A DNA stretch of 23,025 nt from Bacillota bacterium (GCA_023439605.1 JAEXNS010000292.1:1-23025); one strand, 5' to 3'; counted from the stretch's first letter, positions 1-8,563 are shown. Notes: a model not told the origin generated them from the sequence alone. Program-made: numbers and translations.

Positions 1-102
1 GGTACAAATGGTGCTATGGACATGGCAATTAAATTTATAGTATTAGCCATTTTCATTACAGCTTATTTAATAGGTAAAAAAATAACAGATATAAAAATAT
101 GA
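1..102 (+). CDS. C-terminal end of a TadB-like pilus assembly membrane protein (partial)
   Basis: The frame is open from the first base and stops at TGA 100-102, giving 33 residues. A hydrophobic membrane segment (IKFIVLAIFITAYLI) is followed by a short lysine-rich tail. That is how type II secretion F-domain proteins end. The stop overlaps the ribosome binding site of the TadC-like gene, and in tad operons tadB lies directly before tadC, so a TadB-like inner-membrane platform protein is the best guess. The identification rests mainly on position, because too little protein is visible to show a domain. Confidence 0.55.
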   Translation, partial: GTNGAMDMAIKFIVLAIFITAYLIGKKITDIKI

Positions 103-110
103 GGTGAAAT

Positions 111-980
111 ATGGATTTTACAAAAGCGTATATTATGGCGGGAATGGGAAGTTTTACGTTCATAATATGGTTGATATTATTTTGTATATACTTTAATAAG
201 TTTAATGATATAATAAAAACAATAGACGGAAAAAAATTTCAATTGCATTATTTATTTTTTATAGGTTTTGGTGTTATTGATTTATTTAAAATAGATTTAA
301 AATCAGAAAGATTTAGCAAGAAAATAAAAAAAGTAAGTGAAATTTATGGAATGAAATATGCGGAATATTATAACTATATTATTACTGGAGCACAAATAAC
401 CTATGCAATAACAATGGCACCTTTAGGTATATCTTTAGGTGCAATAACAAATAGTGTTGAAGTAGGAGTACTAGGGTTAATGTGTTCGATTTTAATTTAT
501 GCTTATTTGGATATGGAATTGAAAAAGAATATATCTGAAAAACATGATGCTATATTATCTGATTTTCCTGTAATGATATCAAAACTTACCTTACTGGTGA
601 ATGCGGGAATGATAGTTAGAGAAGCATGGACGCAAATAGCATATTCGGGGCAAACGCTTATTTATAAAGAAATGCAAACTACTGCAGAAGATATAAACAA
701 TGGTATGTCAGATATAGATGCATATAATAATTTCGCACTTCGTTGTTCTGTAAAAGAGGTTAGGAAATTCATATCATCTCTTGTACAAAATCTACAAAAG
801 GGAAATGCCGAAATGGTAAATTCTTTGAAATTGATGACAGCTGAAAGTTGGGAAACAAAAAAGCACTTGGTAAAAAGGCAAGGAGAATCAGCACAGCAAA
901 AACTTCTGTTTCCAATGTTGATGTTATTTATAGGAATAATCATAATGGTTATTGTTCCTGTATTTACAAATATATTTTAA
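111..980 (+). CDS. tadC: TadC-like type II secretion system F family protein
   Basis: This 289-residue membrane protein probably forms, with TadB, the inner-membrane platform of the Tad (Flp) pilus that couples the TadA/CpaF ATPase to pilin extraction. Hydrophobic segments lie near residues 10-28 and about 95-135, and the protein ends in a strong membrane segment (about 262-289). The cytoplasmic stretch between about 140 and 255, starting ISEKHDAILSDFPVMISKLTLLV broken by helices, has the look of a T2SSF domain (DFPxMISKLxLLxxAG pattern, then an alpha-helical bundle). GAGGTG at 101-106 lies 4 bases before the ATG and overlaps the upstream stop, so the two genes are probably translationally coupled. 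The pilin gene follows after 29 bases. Family assignment is by recognition of the pattern and the operon order. Confidence 0.85.
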   Translation: MDFTKAYIMAGMGSFTFIIWLILFCIYFNKFNDIIKTIDGKKFQLHYLFFIGFGVIDLFKIDLKSERFSKKIKKVSEIYGMKYAEYYNYIITGAQITYAITMAPLGISLGAITNSVEVGVLGLMCSILIYAYLDMELKKNISEKHDAILSDFPVMISKLTLLVNAGMIVREAWTQIAYSGQTLIYKEMQTTAEDINNGMSDIDAYNNFALRCSVKEVRKFISSLVQNLQKGNAEMVNSLKLMTAESWETKKHLVKRQGESAQQKLLFPMLMLFIGIIIMVIVPVFTNIF

Positions 981-1009
981 TTATTAATATTTAAGAAAGG
1001 GTTAGAAAT

Positions 1010-1240
1010 ATGAAATTAACAAAAAAATTGTGGACAATGTATTACAAAGGAAAAAACGAAATGAAAAAATTATTAACAGATGAAAGAGGCGAGGTTAATC
1101 TAGTTGTAATTTTATTAATTATTGTTGTAGCTGTTGGTTTAGTGGTTATTTTTAGAGAGAGAATAACAGATCTTATAAACAATATATTTGATAAAATTGG
1201 TACAGAGGTTGATTCTGCTACTGGTGGAAGCGGTTCATAA
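1010..1240 (+). CDS. flp: Flp1-type type IVb pilin (major pilus subunit)
   Basis: A 76-residue small pilin. The core is a short basic leader ending in TDERG, then EVNLVV and about 20 hydrophobic residues, then a short polar helix and a Gly/Ser-rich tail. This matches the Flp1-like pilins of Clostridia. The prepilin peptidase encoded at 3531 would cut after Gly27 (G|EVNLV). The acidic residue is at +1 and the classical Glu at +5 is a valine, as I recall for this subfamily. Two starts are possible: ATG 1010 (AGAAAGG at 994-1000) or ATG 1061 (AAAGGA about 10 bases before it). The shorter form (59 residues) still has a full leader and is a serious alternative. A stem-loop follows directly. Confidence 0.85.
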   Translation: MKLTKKLWTMYYKGKNEMKKLLTDERGEVNLVVILLIIVVAVGLVVIFRERITDLINNIFDKIGTEVDSATGGSGS

Positions 1241-1260
1241 GTTTGGCGAAAAATACTTTA

Positions 1261-1295
1261 TTTTATCACAACAGCATTTTGCTGTTGTGATAAAA
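1261..1295 (+). terminator. Perfect 15 bp stem-loop after the pilin gene, no U-tract
   Basis: TTTTATCACAACAGC (1261-1275) pairs perfectly with 1281-1295 around a 5-base loop, 20 bases after the pilin stop. On the + strand it is followed by an A-run rather than U residues, so it is a poor classical terminator. A partial terminator or a 3' mRNA-stabilising hairpin that lets the pilin be made in excess of the downstream minor pilins is the likely role (inference). Confidence 0.6.
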
Positions 1296-1321
1296 AAATA
1301 ATAGGAAAGGTTAATGTACAT

Positions 1322-2047
1322 ATGAAAAAATTTTTATTGTTAAAAAAAATAATAAAAAAAGAAGATGGAGCAGCACTAGTTGTTGAAGCAGCATTAGTTT
1401 ATCCTATTATTTTTTTTCTTATGGGATTTATGATATATATTGCTTTGTTTATGTATCAAAATGCAATAATGCATGATCAAGCTAAAAAATTAGCAATGAT
1501 GTCTAGCAGAATAATATCGTTTCCTGGATATTATGAATTTGGTAATATTGCTACAGGTGGAGCAGATTTTGATTGGGCAAATTCGGATACTCAACCTACA
1601 GCAAAGGATATTTCAGATGCCTATGGAGTTATAAAGCCTTACAGATATTTTTTGGGTACAATTATGGACGATAGTGTAAAAAATAAAATACAATCAGATT
1701 CTGTAAATACAATTGACCAGATATCTATACTAGGTGGGGCAAACGTAACTTGTGATATTGATTTTTCTAGAAATTGTTTTCTGAATAAAGAGGTTCAAGT
1801 AACTATAAAAAAAGAACTTAGAACTCCACAATTTTTCGCTTTTTTTGATTTAACTGACAAGTTAACAATAAGAGCTACTGCAAAAGCATTATCATCTGAT
1901 TCTGCTGAATTTATTAGAAATACAGATATGGGATTTGATTTAATTCATTTTCTAGCTGAAAAGTTTAAAATCAATGATATGATAGACAAGTATAAACAAA
2001 AACTTCAAGATGCATTGGCTAAATTTAATATAAAGCCGTTTCAATAA
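1322..2047 (+). CDS. tadE: TadE-like minor pilin (pseudopilin)
   Basis: A 241-residue protein with a basic leader, then DGAALVVEAALVYPIIFF, which is the TadE signature: small residues, a Glu (Glu22) embedded at the start of one long membrane helix (about 17-45), and a downstream proline. The rest is extracytoplasmic with two cysteines (about residues 141 and 149) in CDIDFSRNC that could form a disulfide. TadE proteins are processed by the Tad prepilin peptidase and prime or tip the Flp pilus. If Glu22 is +5, cleavage would fall after Ala17 rather than Gly16, which is slightly unusual. AGGAAAGG at 1303-1310 is the ribosome site. A mobile element has inserted 13 bases after its stop. Confidence 0.8.
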   Translation: MKKFLLLKKIIKKEDGAALVVEAALVYPIIFFLMGFMIYIALFMYQNAIMHDQAKKLAMMSSRIISFPGYYEFGNIATGGADFDWANSDTQPTAKDISDAYGVIKPYRYFLGTIMDDSVKNKIQSDSVNTIDQISILGGANVTCDIDFSRNCFLNKEVQVTIKKELRTPQFFAFFDLTDKLTIRATAKALSSDSAEFIRNTDMGFDLIHFLAEKFKINDMIDKYKQKLQDALAKFNIKPFQ

Positions 2048-2060
2048 TAAAATAAAATTC

Positions 2061-2194
2061 GTTACTATTCAGCCACTAAAGGTAAATTTTACGATTTTGC
2101 AAGAGTTTCGACTCTGCGGAGTCGACCAGGATTTCTGATAGCCCTGGACATTCGGTTAAATATCTTTGCAATATACATATGTATGAATAGTAAC
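2061..2194 (+). mobile_element. 134 bp MITE-like element, copy R1, with 8 bp target duplication
   Basis: The ends are perfect 11 bp inverted repeats: GTTACTATTCA (2061-2071) and its complement (2184-2194). Directly outside them is the same octamer, TAAAATTC, at 2053-2060 and 2195-2202: a target-site duplication. The interior has no reading frame of its own. It carries a 7 bp hairpin around 2108-2125 (TCGACTC / GAGTCGA, loop TGCG) and a second stem, CCAGG/CCTGG. It aligns without gaps to copy R2, about 109 of 134 positions identical by hand count. It is a non-autonomous element lacking its transposase. The 2048-2244 gap holds nothing else except the ribosome site of the next gene. Confidence 0.88.
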
Positions 2195-2244
2195 TAAAAT
2201 TCTTTTAGTTAATTTATTTAAAATAAATTTGAAAGGTTAGTGTT

Positions 2245-3522
2245 ATGCAAAAACATAAAAATGAAAGAGGTTCTTTTACAATAGAGGCTTCATTGGCTTT
2301 TCCTGTATTTTTATTTGGCTTTTTGGTTATTTTATTTTTAGTAAATGTAATTAGAGTAGAAACAACAATGCAGTATGCAGTTAATCAAGTAGCAAAGGAA
2401 GTATCTCACTACTACTATATAGCAGATAGACTTGGTATGGCTAATACTGATAATAGTTCTGTTCCAGAAGTAGATGATACCATAGATGCTATATCTAATT
2501 TTGTGGGTACTGTTGATGAGGTGGGAAGTCAAAATATAAGTGTGGATGTAGCTGATTTAGACTCAATACTCAATGCTTATGATGGAGTAAGCGTAAGCAT
2601 TGATAAAGTAAATGAGGCTGCTGGAGCAATAGAGAGTAACTTTCAAACTTTAATGGAAAATCCAGAAGGAATCGTGAAAACATTTGGAGGGTTATTATTT
2701 AAACAGGTTGGAAATGAGATAATAACCAAAGCTATTGCAGATCCCTTATGTAAAAGCTTGATAAAAAAATATATTGCAGATGGAAATACCGATAGTTATT
2801 TAAAAAAATTAGGGGTTCAAGATGGATTAAATGGACTTAACTTTAAAGCGAGTTCTTTTTTATCGGATCAAAGATCAATAAATGTTGTGGTTGTTTATAA
2901 TGTAAAAATAAATACTTTCAATTTATTTGGCAAGGAAGATGTTATTTTTACTATGAAGCAAACGGCAAGTACAGCTGCCTGGGTTCGTGGTAAAATGCCC
3001 AAAGTTGAGGAAGAAGAACAAGCAAGTAGATGGACTTCAGAAAATAGCACCGATAGAGGGAAATCGTGGGTAGACGAAATAAAAAATGAAAATCAAAATG
3101 ATGCAGTCAAAGGAGGCAAAGGAATAGACCTCTATAACGCATCTAGAAATGAAGCTACAAATGTAGTCTCGGTAAATGTGTTTATGCAAACTTATTCAAG
3201 TTATGATTCAGAGGCTACAAATGAAACTACAAGTTCAAGTGATTATACAATTAAAAGTAGTGCTTTAAAAAGTAAATTAAAAAAGGATGCTCAAAAATTA
3301 GTTGATTCCTTAGGGAAAATGCCTTCTGAAATCGAAATGGATAATGGTAATATGCAAGCTATAGATGCTAAAAATGCTAAGAAAGTTTTGATAGTTGTTA
3401 TTCCTGAAGAAGCTGCTCAAAATGAAGAAATGTTAAAAGAAATAAATTCAATTGCAAAAGAAATAGAAAAAGAAAAAGGCGTAACTATAAATATAACATA
3501 TAGAGAAAAAGCTTTGGGATAG
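2245..3522 (+). CDS. Large TadE/TadF-like minor pilin
   Basis: A 425-residue secreted or pilus-associated protein with a pilin-type N terminus: leader MQKHKNERG, then SFTIEASLAFPVFLFG and a membrane helix to about residue 33. If cut after Gly9, Glu14 is exactly +5, the canonical prepilin-peptidase site. The remaining ~390 residues are polar and helical, with an Asp/Ser-rich middle and a C-terminal segment (about 388-425) containing KKVLIVVIPEEAAQN and a Glu/Lys-rich helix. It is much longer than ordinary TadE/TadF proteins. Similar long TadE-like proteins occur in clostridial tad operons, but I cannot assign a domain to the long tail. GAAAGG at 2231-2236 supports the ATG. The peptidase gene follows after 8 bases. 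Confidence 0.72.
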   Translation: MQKHKNERGSFTIEASLAFPVFLFGFLVILFLVNVIRVETTMQYAVNQVAKEVSHYYYIADRLGMANTDNSSVPEVDDTIDAISNFVGTVDEVGSQNISVDVADLDSILNAYDGVSVSIDKVNEAAGAIESNFQTLMENPEGIVKTFGGLLFKQVGNEIITKAIADPLCKSLIKKYIADGNTDSYLKKLGVQDGLNGLNFKASSFLSDQRSINVVVVYNVKINTFNLFGKEDVIFTMKQTASTAAWVRGKMPKVEEEEQASRWTSENSTDRGKSWVDEIKNENQNDAVKGGKGIDLYNASRNEATNVVSVNVFMQTYSSYDSEATNETTSSSDYTIKSSALKSKLKKDAQKLVDSLGKMPSEIEMDNGNMQAIDAKNAKKVLIVVIPEEAAQNEEMLKEINSIAKEIEKEKGVTINITYREKALG

Positions 3523-3530
3523 GAGAAGAA

Positions 3531-4235
3531 ATGGATATAGTAACAATAATTTTTATGATGATAGTATCTTTTGGTGGTGTTATTTATTATTATAATTATG
3601 AGATAAACTTAAGAGAAGGTAAAGAATTTGATAAAGCTATTTCAATAACGGCGTTTAAAAACAAATTTTTATTTTTAGAAAAAATGAAATATATTTCAGT
3701 TTTGGTATTTATAATTACAACTGTTTTCTTAATAGTGTTTACTGATTTCGGAATAATTCAAAAGGTAAAAATACTTATACTGATAAATACATTATTCTTA
3801 TTGGCTTTAATTGACTTTAAGTTGAAAATAATCCCGAATAAAGTGCTGGTTTTTTTACTCATAGTAAGAACATTGTTTTTGATGGCAGAGGTCTTGCTTG
3901 ATATAGAAAACTGGTTGGATATCGTATTACAATCTGTCTATGGTTTAGGTGCTGGATTTTTAATCCTTTTTGTTTGCCTTTTAATTTCTAGAAGTGGAAT
4001 AGGTGCAGGAGACTTAAAACTTTTTGCAATTATAGGTTATTTCTCAGGGATTTTTGGGGTAATAAATATAATGTTTTATTGCTTTGCACTTACAGCAGTA
4101 GTTAGTATATTTTTGATTGTTTTTAAAAAATATAAATTAAAAGATACAGTTCCTATGGTTCCGTTTATATTTTTAGGTACATTTTTCTATTATTTTATGA
4201 CAATTATATTGTTAAAGGGAGGTAACGTTAATTGA
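3531..4235 (+). CDS. tadV: A24 family prepilin peptidase (TadV/CpaA type)
   Basis: A 234-residue polytopic membrane aspartyl protease that removes the leaders of the Flp pilin and of the TadE-like proteins. Both catalytic aspartates are visible: Asp95 in ALIDFKLKIIPN (the usual xxDxxxxxIPN pattern) and Asp161 in the GxGD motif GIGAGDLKLFA (158-161). About six to seven hydrophobic segments are seen. It lacks the cysteine-rich N-terminal methylase domain of PilD, as expected for CpaA/TadV-type enzymes. AGGAG at 3521-3525 lies 5 bases before the ATG. Its stop overlaps the next start in the tetramer TTGA. Confidence 0.9.
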   Translation: MDIVTIIFMMIVSFGGVIYYYNYEINLREGKEFDKAISITAFKNKFLFLEKMKYISVLVFIITTVFLIVFTDFGIIQKVKILILINTLFLLALIDFKLKIIPNKVLVFLLIVRTLFLMAEVLLDIENWLDIVLQSVYGLGAGFLILFVCLLISRSGIGAGDLKLFAIIGYFSGIFGVINIMFYCFALTAVVSIFLIVFKKYKLKDTVPMVPFIFLGTFFYYFMTIILLKGGNVN

Positions 4236-5602
4236 AAACAAATGCAATATTAGTTTTATTGATTATGATAGTCGTTACAGGTTTATCATGGGTTATGATA
4301 TATATGAATAAAAGCGATTTAAAGGAAAAATATGAAAACTATATGACGAATGCAGAGGAGCATGAAAAAAAAGAAGCTTATATTACAGCTGTAAAAAATT
4401 ATAATTTAGCTTTTGAAATAGATCCACAAAATTATAATTTGGCCATCACTATAGCTCAAAATTATGAAAAATTAAGTGATGAAAATGGATTTTTAGCTGC
4501 ATGTAATAATGCAGTACAAATAAACCCTAAAACTGATGAGCCATATATTATGATGGCTGGTTATTATATGGGGAAATCCAAGTATAATGAAGCATTGGAT
4601 ATTCTTAAAAAATCACCTAAAATCGATAAACAAAATGATGTTAACAAAATGATTAATGAGATGAAAAATAAATACTTTGAAATTTATAGTTCTTATAAGG
4701 AAATTAAAAGTTTACATTATGGTTTTTATGCTGCTAAAAATAAAGAGGATATGTATGGGTTAATAGGAAAAGATGGAAGACCAAGCGTCGGTTTTCAGTT
4801 CAAGGAAATGGGTGCATATGACTCATCACAAGGTATATTCCCTGTATTTAAGGAAGATGAATGGTATTATGTAAATTTAAGTGGATATAAAACATACGTT
4901 CCTGACTCAAATTATGATTATCTAGGTACTTATGCAGAAGGATATAGTCCTTTTAAGTATAATGGTAAGTATGGATATGTAGATTTAAAATATAAAGAAT
5001 ATAATCAAGAATTTGATTATGCAGGTTCTTTTTCAAATGGTGTTGCAGCAGTATGCAAAGGTGAAAAATGGGCATTGATAAATTCATCTTTTAATAATAT
5101 TACAGAATATGAATATGATGAAATCAAAATAGATGAATATGGTTTTTGTTCAAAATATGCGGGAACTGTAATAGCAAGAAAAGACAAAACATTTATTTTG
5201 CTCAATTTAAAAGGAGAAGTTGTAAAGGAATTAGATTGTGACGATATAAAAATGTTTCAGTCAAAGGAGCCTACTGCATTTAAAAAAGGTAACCTATGGG
5301 GATTTATAAATGCTTCTGGAGAAGTGACTATTGAACCTAAATATGTAGATGCAAATCCATTTAGCCTTGGCAAAGCCCCTGTACAAGATAAGGGTATTAA
5401 GAGTAAAACGTCTGAAGATAAAGACAAAGATAAAGAAGATAACGAGAATGACGGAAAATGGGGGTGTATTGACCAAGATGGCAAACTTGTAATTGATTAT
5501 AAATTTGATTATATGAATAGTTTTGGTTACAATGGTACGGCAGTGGTAAAGAAAGGTGAAATGTGGAGTTTAATTACTTTGTATGAATATAAGGGAGAAT
5601 AG
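4232..5602 (+). CDS. Membrane-anchored TPR and WG-repeat protein
   Basis: The 456-residue product starts at TTG 4232, 8 bases after GGGAGGT; start and previous stop overlap by 4 bases, so translation is coupled to the peptidase. Residues 4-25 are a hydrophobic anchor. Residues about 40-150 contain TPR-like helices (EEHEKKEAYITAVKNYNLAF, then NPKTDEPYIMMAGYYMGKSK). From about 165 to the end are WG-type repeats: YGLIGKDGRPSVGFQF, KYGYVDL, KWALINSS, LWGFINASGEVTIEPKY, KWGCIDQDGKLVIDYKF. A charged low-complexity insert (about 391-406, Asp/Lys/Glu) separates the last two. WG repeats are thought to be extracytoplasmic protein or ligand contacts; the exact function is unknown. Its place at the operon end suggests a pilus-associated role. 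Confidence 0.8.
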   Translation: MKTNAILVLLIMIVVTGLSWVMIYMNKSDLKEKYENYMTNAEEHEKKEAYITAVKNYNLAFEIDPQNYNLAITIAQNYEKLSDENGFLAACNNAVQINPKTDEPYIMMAGYYMGKSKYNEALDILKKSPKIDKQNDVNKMINEMKNKYFEIYSSYKEIKSLHYGFYAAKNKEDMYGLIGKDGRPSVGFQFKEMGAYDSSQGIFPVFKEDEWYYVNLSGYKTYVPDSNYDYLGTYAEGYSPFKYNGKYGYVDLKYKEYNQEFDYAGSFSNGVAAVCKGEKWALINSSFNNITEYEYDEIKIDEYGFCSKYAGTVIARKDKTFILLNLKGEVVKELDCDDIKMFQSKEPTAFKKGNLWGFINASGEVTIEPKYVDANPFSLGKAPVQDKGIKSKTSEDKDKDKEDNENDGKWGCIDQDGKLVIDYKFDYMNSFGYNGTAVVKKGEMWSLITLYEYKGE

Positions 5603-5632
5603 TTAATTCTATTTTGTTCTAGTAAAAAATAA

Positions 5633-5673
5633 ATAAAGTGATAAGAAATAGTTAAATGTTCTTATCACTTTAT
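5633..5673. terminator. Bidirectional intrinsic terminator between convergent genes
   Basis: ATAAAGTGATAAGAA (5633-5647) pairs perfectly with 5659-5673 (15 bp, 11-base loop). The + strand continues with ATTTTTAG; read on the - strand the hairpin is followed by TTATTTTTT. It lies 30 bases after the WG-protein stop and 43 bases after the yhgE-like stop, so it can end both transcripts. Confidence 0.85.
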
Positions 5674-5716
5674 ATTTTTAGAATATTAATAAAAATATTG
5701 AATATTTCTCTTTAAA

Positions 5717-8386
5717 TTAAGCTAATCCATTTACTTCAAGGAATTCATATATATTTGATTTTTCTTTTTGAATTCTATATGTTCTAAATTCAAAAAGCCC
5801 TATTGTAAGAACTACAAATATCAACGTTAATGACATCAAAACAATTGTATAATGGCTTATGCTACCGCTGCCTGAAATTGTACTTCGGAATGCTTTTACT
5901 GTATAACTAAAAGGCATCCATTTGTGAATTTTTGAAACGAAAGAACCAGAAAGTTCTAATGGGTATGTGCCTGATGAACCTGCTAGTTGAACAACCATAA
6001 AAATCAACATAATAAAACTACCGATTTTACCTATTAAAACATTAAAGAAATACATAATGGATATAAAACTAACAGAAGTAATACAAGCAACTAAAATAGT
6101 TTTTGTAAATTCAACAGGAGAAAAGTTATTAAATAAATGTAATGTAATTACCATTACTACAGCCATTATAATTGAAATCGGATACATAACTGCTGATTTA
6201 CTTAACCACCATAAAAATCCAGATTTGAGTTCGCCTTGATATTTCATTAATGGATAGATTAAAGTAAAAGCAATACAGGCTACCCATAATCCAACAGACA
6301 TCATATATGCAGCCATAGCGTGACCGTTGTTTTCAACCTTGGTAATTTGTGTACCTGAAACTATAATAGGACTTGCAAACATTGCTGTATTTTTATCGTT
6401 TTTATTCATTAAACTAATTTGACTATAACCGTTATAAAGTTTGCTATAAAGAGTGTTAGTACCATTTTTTACTTCATCAATTCCTTTTCCAAGCTCTAAA
6501 CTTCCTTGTACAAGTTGATTTGCACCATCACTTATTAAAAAAGCACCATCTGAAAGTTTTTTACTACCATCTAAAAGAGCATCTTTATTTAAAACAAGCT
6601 TATTTGTCCCATCATATAATGAAGATGTTCCATTTTGTATTTGTGAAAAACCACCATAAATACTACTGAATAAGGCATTTAATCCTTTGCTAAGAGTTGA
6701 AGTACTGTTGCTTAGTGAAGTGGAATTATTATCGATTTTTTTAATACCAGTTTCAATTTGATTTATGGCATTTGTATATGATGAAGTACCATTTTTTAAA
6801 GTTTCGGAACTAGATAAAAGATTCAAAATACCATTATCAACTGCTTTAATACCTTGAATAATTCCAATATCAGAAGCATTTGTTCCCTTTTTATCAAGAG
6901 AAGATTTAATATTTGTGATACCATCTGAAAGCTCAACAATAGTCTGTTTAGTATATGGAATTACTTGATTTGCCTCATTTGAAATATCCACTATTTCGTC
7001 CTTGAGTTGTTTAATAGATTCTGTTAATACAGATGAGGTAGAATCATTTAATTGGGATTGTGGAATCGAATCATATTGATTTTTTATATCAGTAAGTTCA
7101 GTTCCTGTGTTTTGAATTTCTTGCATTATAAATTCAAAATTTGCATCTTGATTAATTTCAGGATATTCTAGGGAAAGCTTTTCAAGACGAGTTTGAATAT
7201 TTTGAATACGAGAGGATGTGCTTTGTGTATAAAAATTTATATTTTTTAAAGGTTTTGAAATTGAAGAGATTAGGAAATTAGTATCAGGTATTTCTATTTG
7301 TTGTACACTAGAGTTTAGAATAGTTATATTTGAGTTTAGTGAATTTAATCGAGATTTAATTTGAAGAAGCTGATTCTGTTTTTCTTCAGACATAGTTAAG
7401 CCTATTTGCATAGATATTTGAGTTAAGTCAGCAAATAATGAACTACTTTCAGTTTTAAGTTTAATAGAACCATTAAATAGTGCTATTGAAGCATTATTTA
7501 AATCATTACTTTTTTCATTAAGTTTAGAAATGCTAGAACTAATAGTGTTAACACCATTTGTATATTCAGAAATTCCTTTATCAAGTTGGCAAGCACCATT
7601 AACAATCTGAGGAGTTTCGCTTGTAACTTTATCAAAAAAGTTTTTTAATCCATCATTAAGTTTTTTTGTGCCATCATTAATTTGAACTAATCCATCTGTA
7701 TACTTATACAATGCATTTTGCAGTTCATTATTGCCATTTTGGAATGTTAATGTACTTTCAGCAAGTGTATTAAGATTTTCTTTAATTTTATTGTTGCCGT
7801 CTGACAATTCAACAGTACCTTCATAAAGTTTATTAGCACCATTTGATGCCACTTTCATTCCATTACCTATTTCATTAATGCTATCAAACATTGTTTTTGC
7901 ATATGTTTGAGTAATTTCAGAAGAAATTTTATCTTTTATTTTTATAATTGCAGTTTCACTAAGCTTACTTGCAATATAATTTGTACCGGGATTAGTTTCG
8001 TATTGTAAGTTCATTTTTTGTGGATTATAATTCATAAGTGTAGAAGCGTTTTGAGAAAAATTTTCAGGTATAGTTATAATCATATAAAAAGTCCCATTTT
8101 CAAGACCTCTTATAGCTGTAGATTTATCTACAAAGTTAAATTGTAAAGAGTTGTTTTTCTTTAAATTTTCAACCAAATCCTTCCCAATATCAAGCTTCTT
8201 GCCTTCAAAATTTACAGAAATATCAGAATTAACTACCGCAACGGGAAGATTATCTAGCTTACCATAAGGATCCCACATTGAGCCAAGAAATAAAATAGTA
8301 TAAATACTGGGTATAGATATTATAGCAACCAAAACCAGTAATAACAGTTTATTACTTAAGAGTTTACCTAATTCTTCTTTAATCAT
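5717..8386 (-). CDS. YhgE/Pip family membrane protein
   Basis: An 889-residue protein with the YhgE/Pip layout. The N-terminal membrane helix (about 15-35) is followed by SMWDPYGKLDNLPVAVVNSD, the typical first extracellular motif. A long extracytoplasmic region (about 60-660) is rich in predicted helices with recurring GxxxLxxG and NGTxxL patterns, such as LVQGSLELGKGIDEVKNG. At the C terminus (about 680-875) are five membrane segments of the ABC-2/Pip type. Relatives include the phage infection protein of lactococci and EsaA of type VII secretion; no ESX genes are near, so a role in secretion is not supported. AAGGAG lies 6 bases before the ATG. The divergent TetR gene probably represses it. 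Its leader contains mobile element R2. Confidence 0.88.
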   Translation of the reverse strand: MIKEELGKLLSNKLLLLVLVAIISIPSIYTILFLGSMWDPYGKLDNLPVAVVNSDISVNFEGKKLDIGKDLVENLKKNNSLQFNFVDKSTAIRGLENGTFYMIITIPENFSQNASTLMNYNPQKMNLQYETNPGTNYIASKLSETAIIKIKDKISSEITQTYAKTMFDSINEIGNGMKVASNGANKLYEGTVELSDGNNKIKENLNTLAESTLTFQNGNNELQNALYKYTDGLVQINDGTKKLNDGLKNFFDKVTSETPQIVNGACQLDKGISEYTNGVNTISSSISKLNEKSNDLNNASIALFNGSIKLKTESSSLFADLTQISMQIGLTMSEEKQNQLLQIKSRLNSLNSNITILNSSVQQIEIPDTNFLISSISKPLKNINFYTQSTSSRIQNIQTRLEKLSLEYPEINQDANFEFIMQEIQNTGTELTDIKNQYDSIPQSQLNDSTSSVLTESIKQLKDEIVDISNEANQVIPYTKQTIVELSDGITNIKSSLDKKGTNASDIGIIQGIKAVDNGILNLLSSSETLKNGTSSYTNAINQIETGIKKIDNNSTSLSNSTSTLSKGLNALFSSIYGGFSQIQNGTSSLYDGTNKLVLNKDALLDGSKKLSDGAFLISDGANQLVQGSLELGKGIDEVKNGTNTLYSKLYNGYSQISLMNKNDKNTAMFASPIIVSGTQITKVENNGHAMAAYMMSVGLWVACIAFTLIYPLMKYQGELKSGFLWWLSKSAVMYPISIIMAVVMVITLHLFNNFSPVEFTKTILVACITSVSFISIMYFFNVLIGKIGSFIMLIFMVVQLAGSSGTYPLELSGSFVSKIHKWMPFSYTVKAFRSTISGSGSISHYTIVLMSLTLIFVVLTIGLFEFRTYRIQKEKSNIYEFLEVNGLA

Positions 8387-8429
8387 ATTAATCTCCTTTT
8401 TAAATTATTTGTTGGTTACGTGAAAATAA

Positions 8430-8563
8430 GTTACTATTCAGCCATTAAAGGTAAAGGTGACGGTTTTGCAAGAGTTTCGACTCTGCGGAGTCGACAGGGC
8501 TTTCCAGTAGCCCTATACCTTCGGTAAAACATCTCCGTCCTATATGTATGACTGAATAGTAAC
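8430..8563 (+). mobile_element. 134 bp MITE-like element, copy R2, with 8 bp target duplication
   Basis: Same length and orientation as copy R1. The ends are 12 bp perfect inverted repeats, GTTACTATTCAG (8430-8441) and its complement (8552-8563). The flanking octamer GAAAATAA occurs at 8422-8429 and 8564-8571, a target duplication different from that of R1, which proves independent insertion. Internal hairpins are TCGACTC/GAGTCGA (loop TGCG) and AGGGCT/AGCCCT. It sits between the predicted yhgE promoter (8623-8651) and the yhgE start, so it would be transcribed as part of that leader RNA, in antisense orientation. Confidence 0.9.

Noticed and set aside
5717..8386. YhgE-like protein as EsaA of a type VII secretion system
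   Set aside because: No EssC, WXG100 or other type VII genes are present in the window; the local context is a TetR regulator only.
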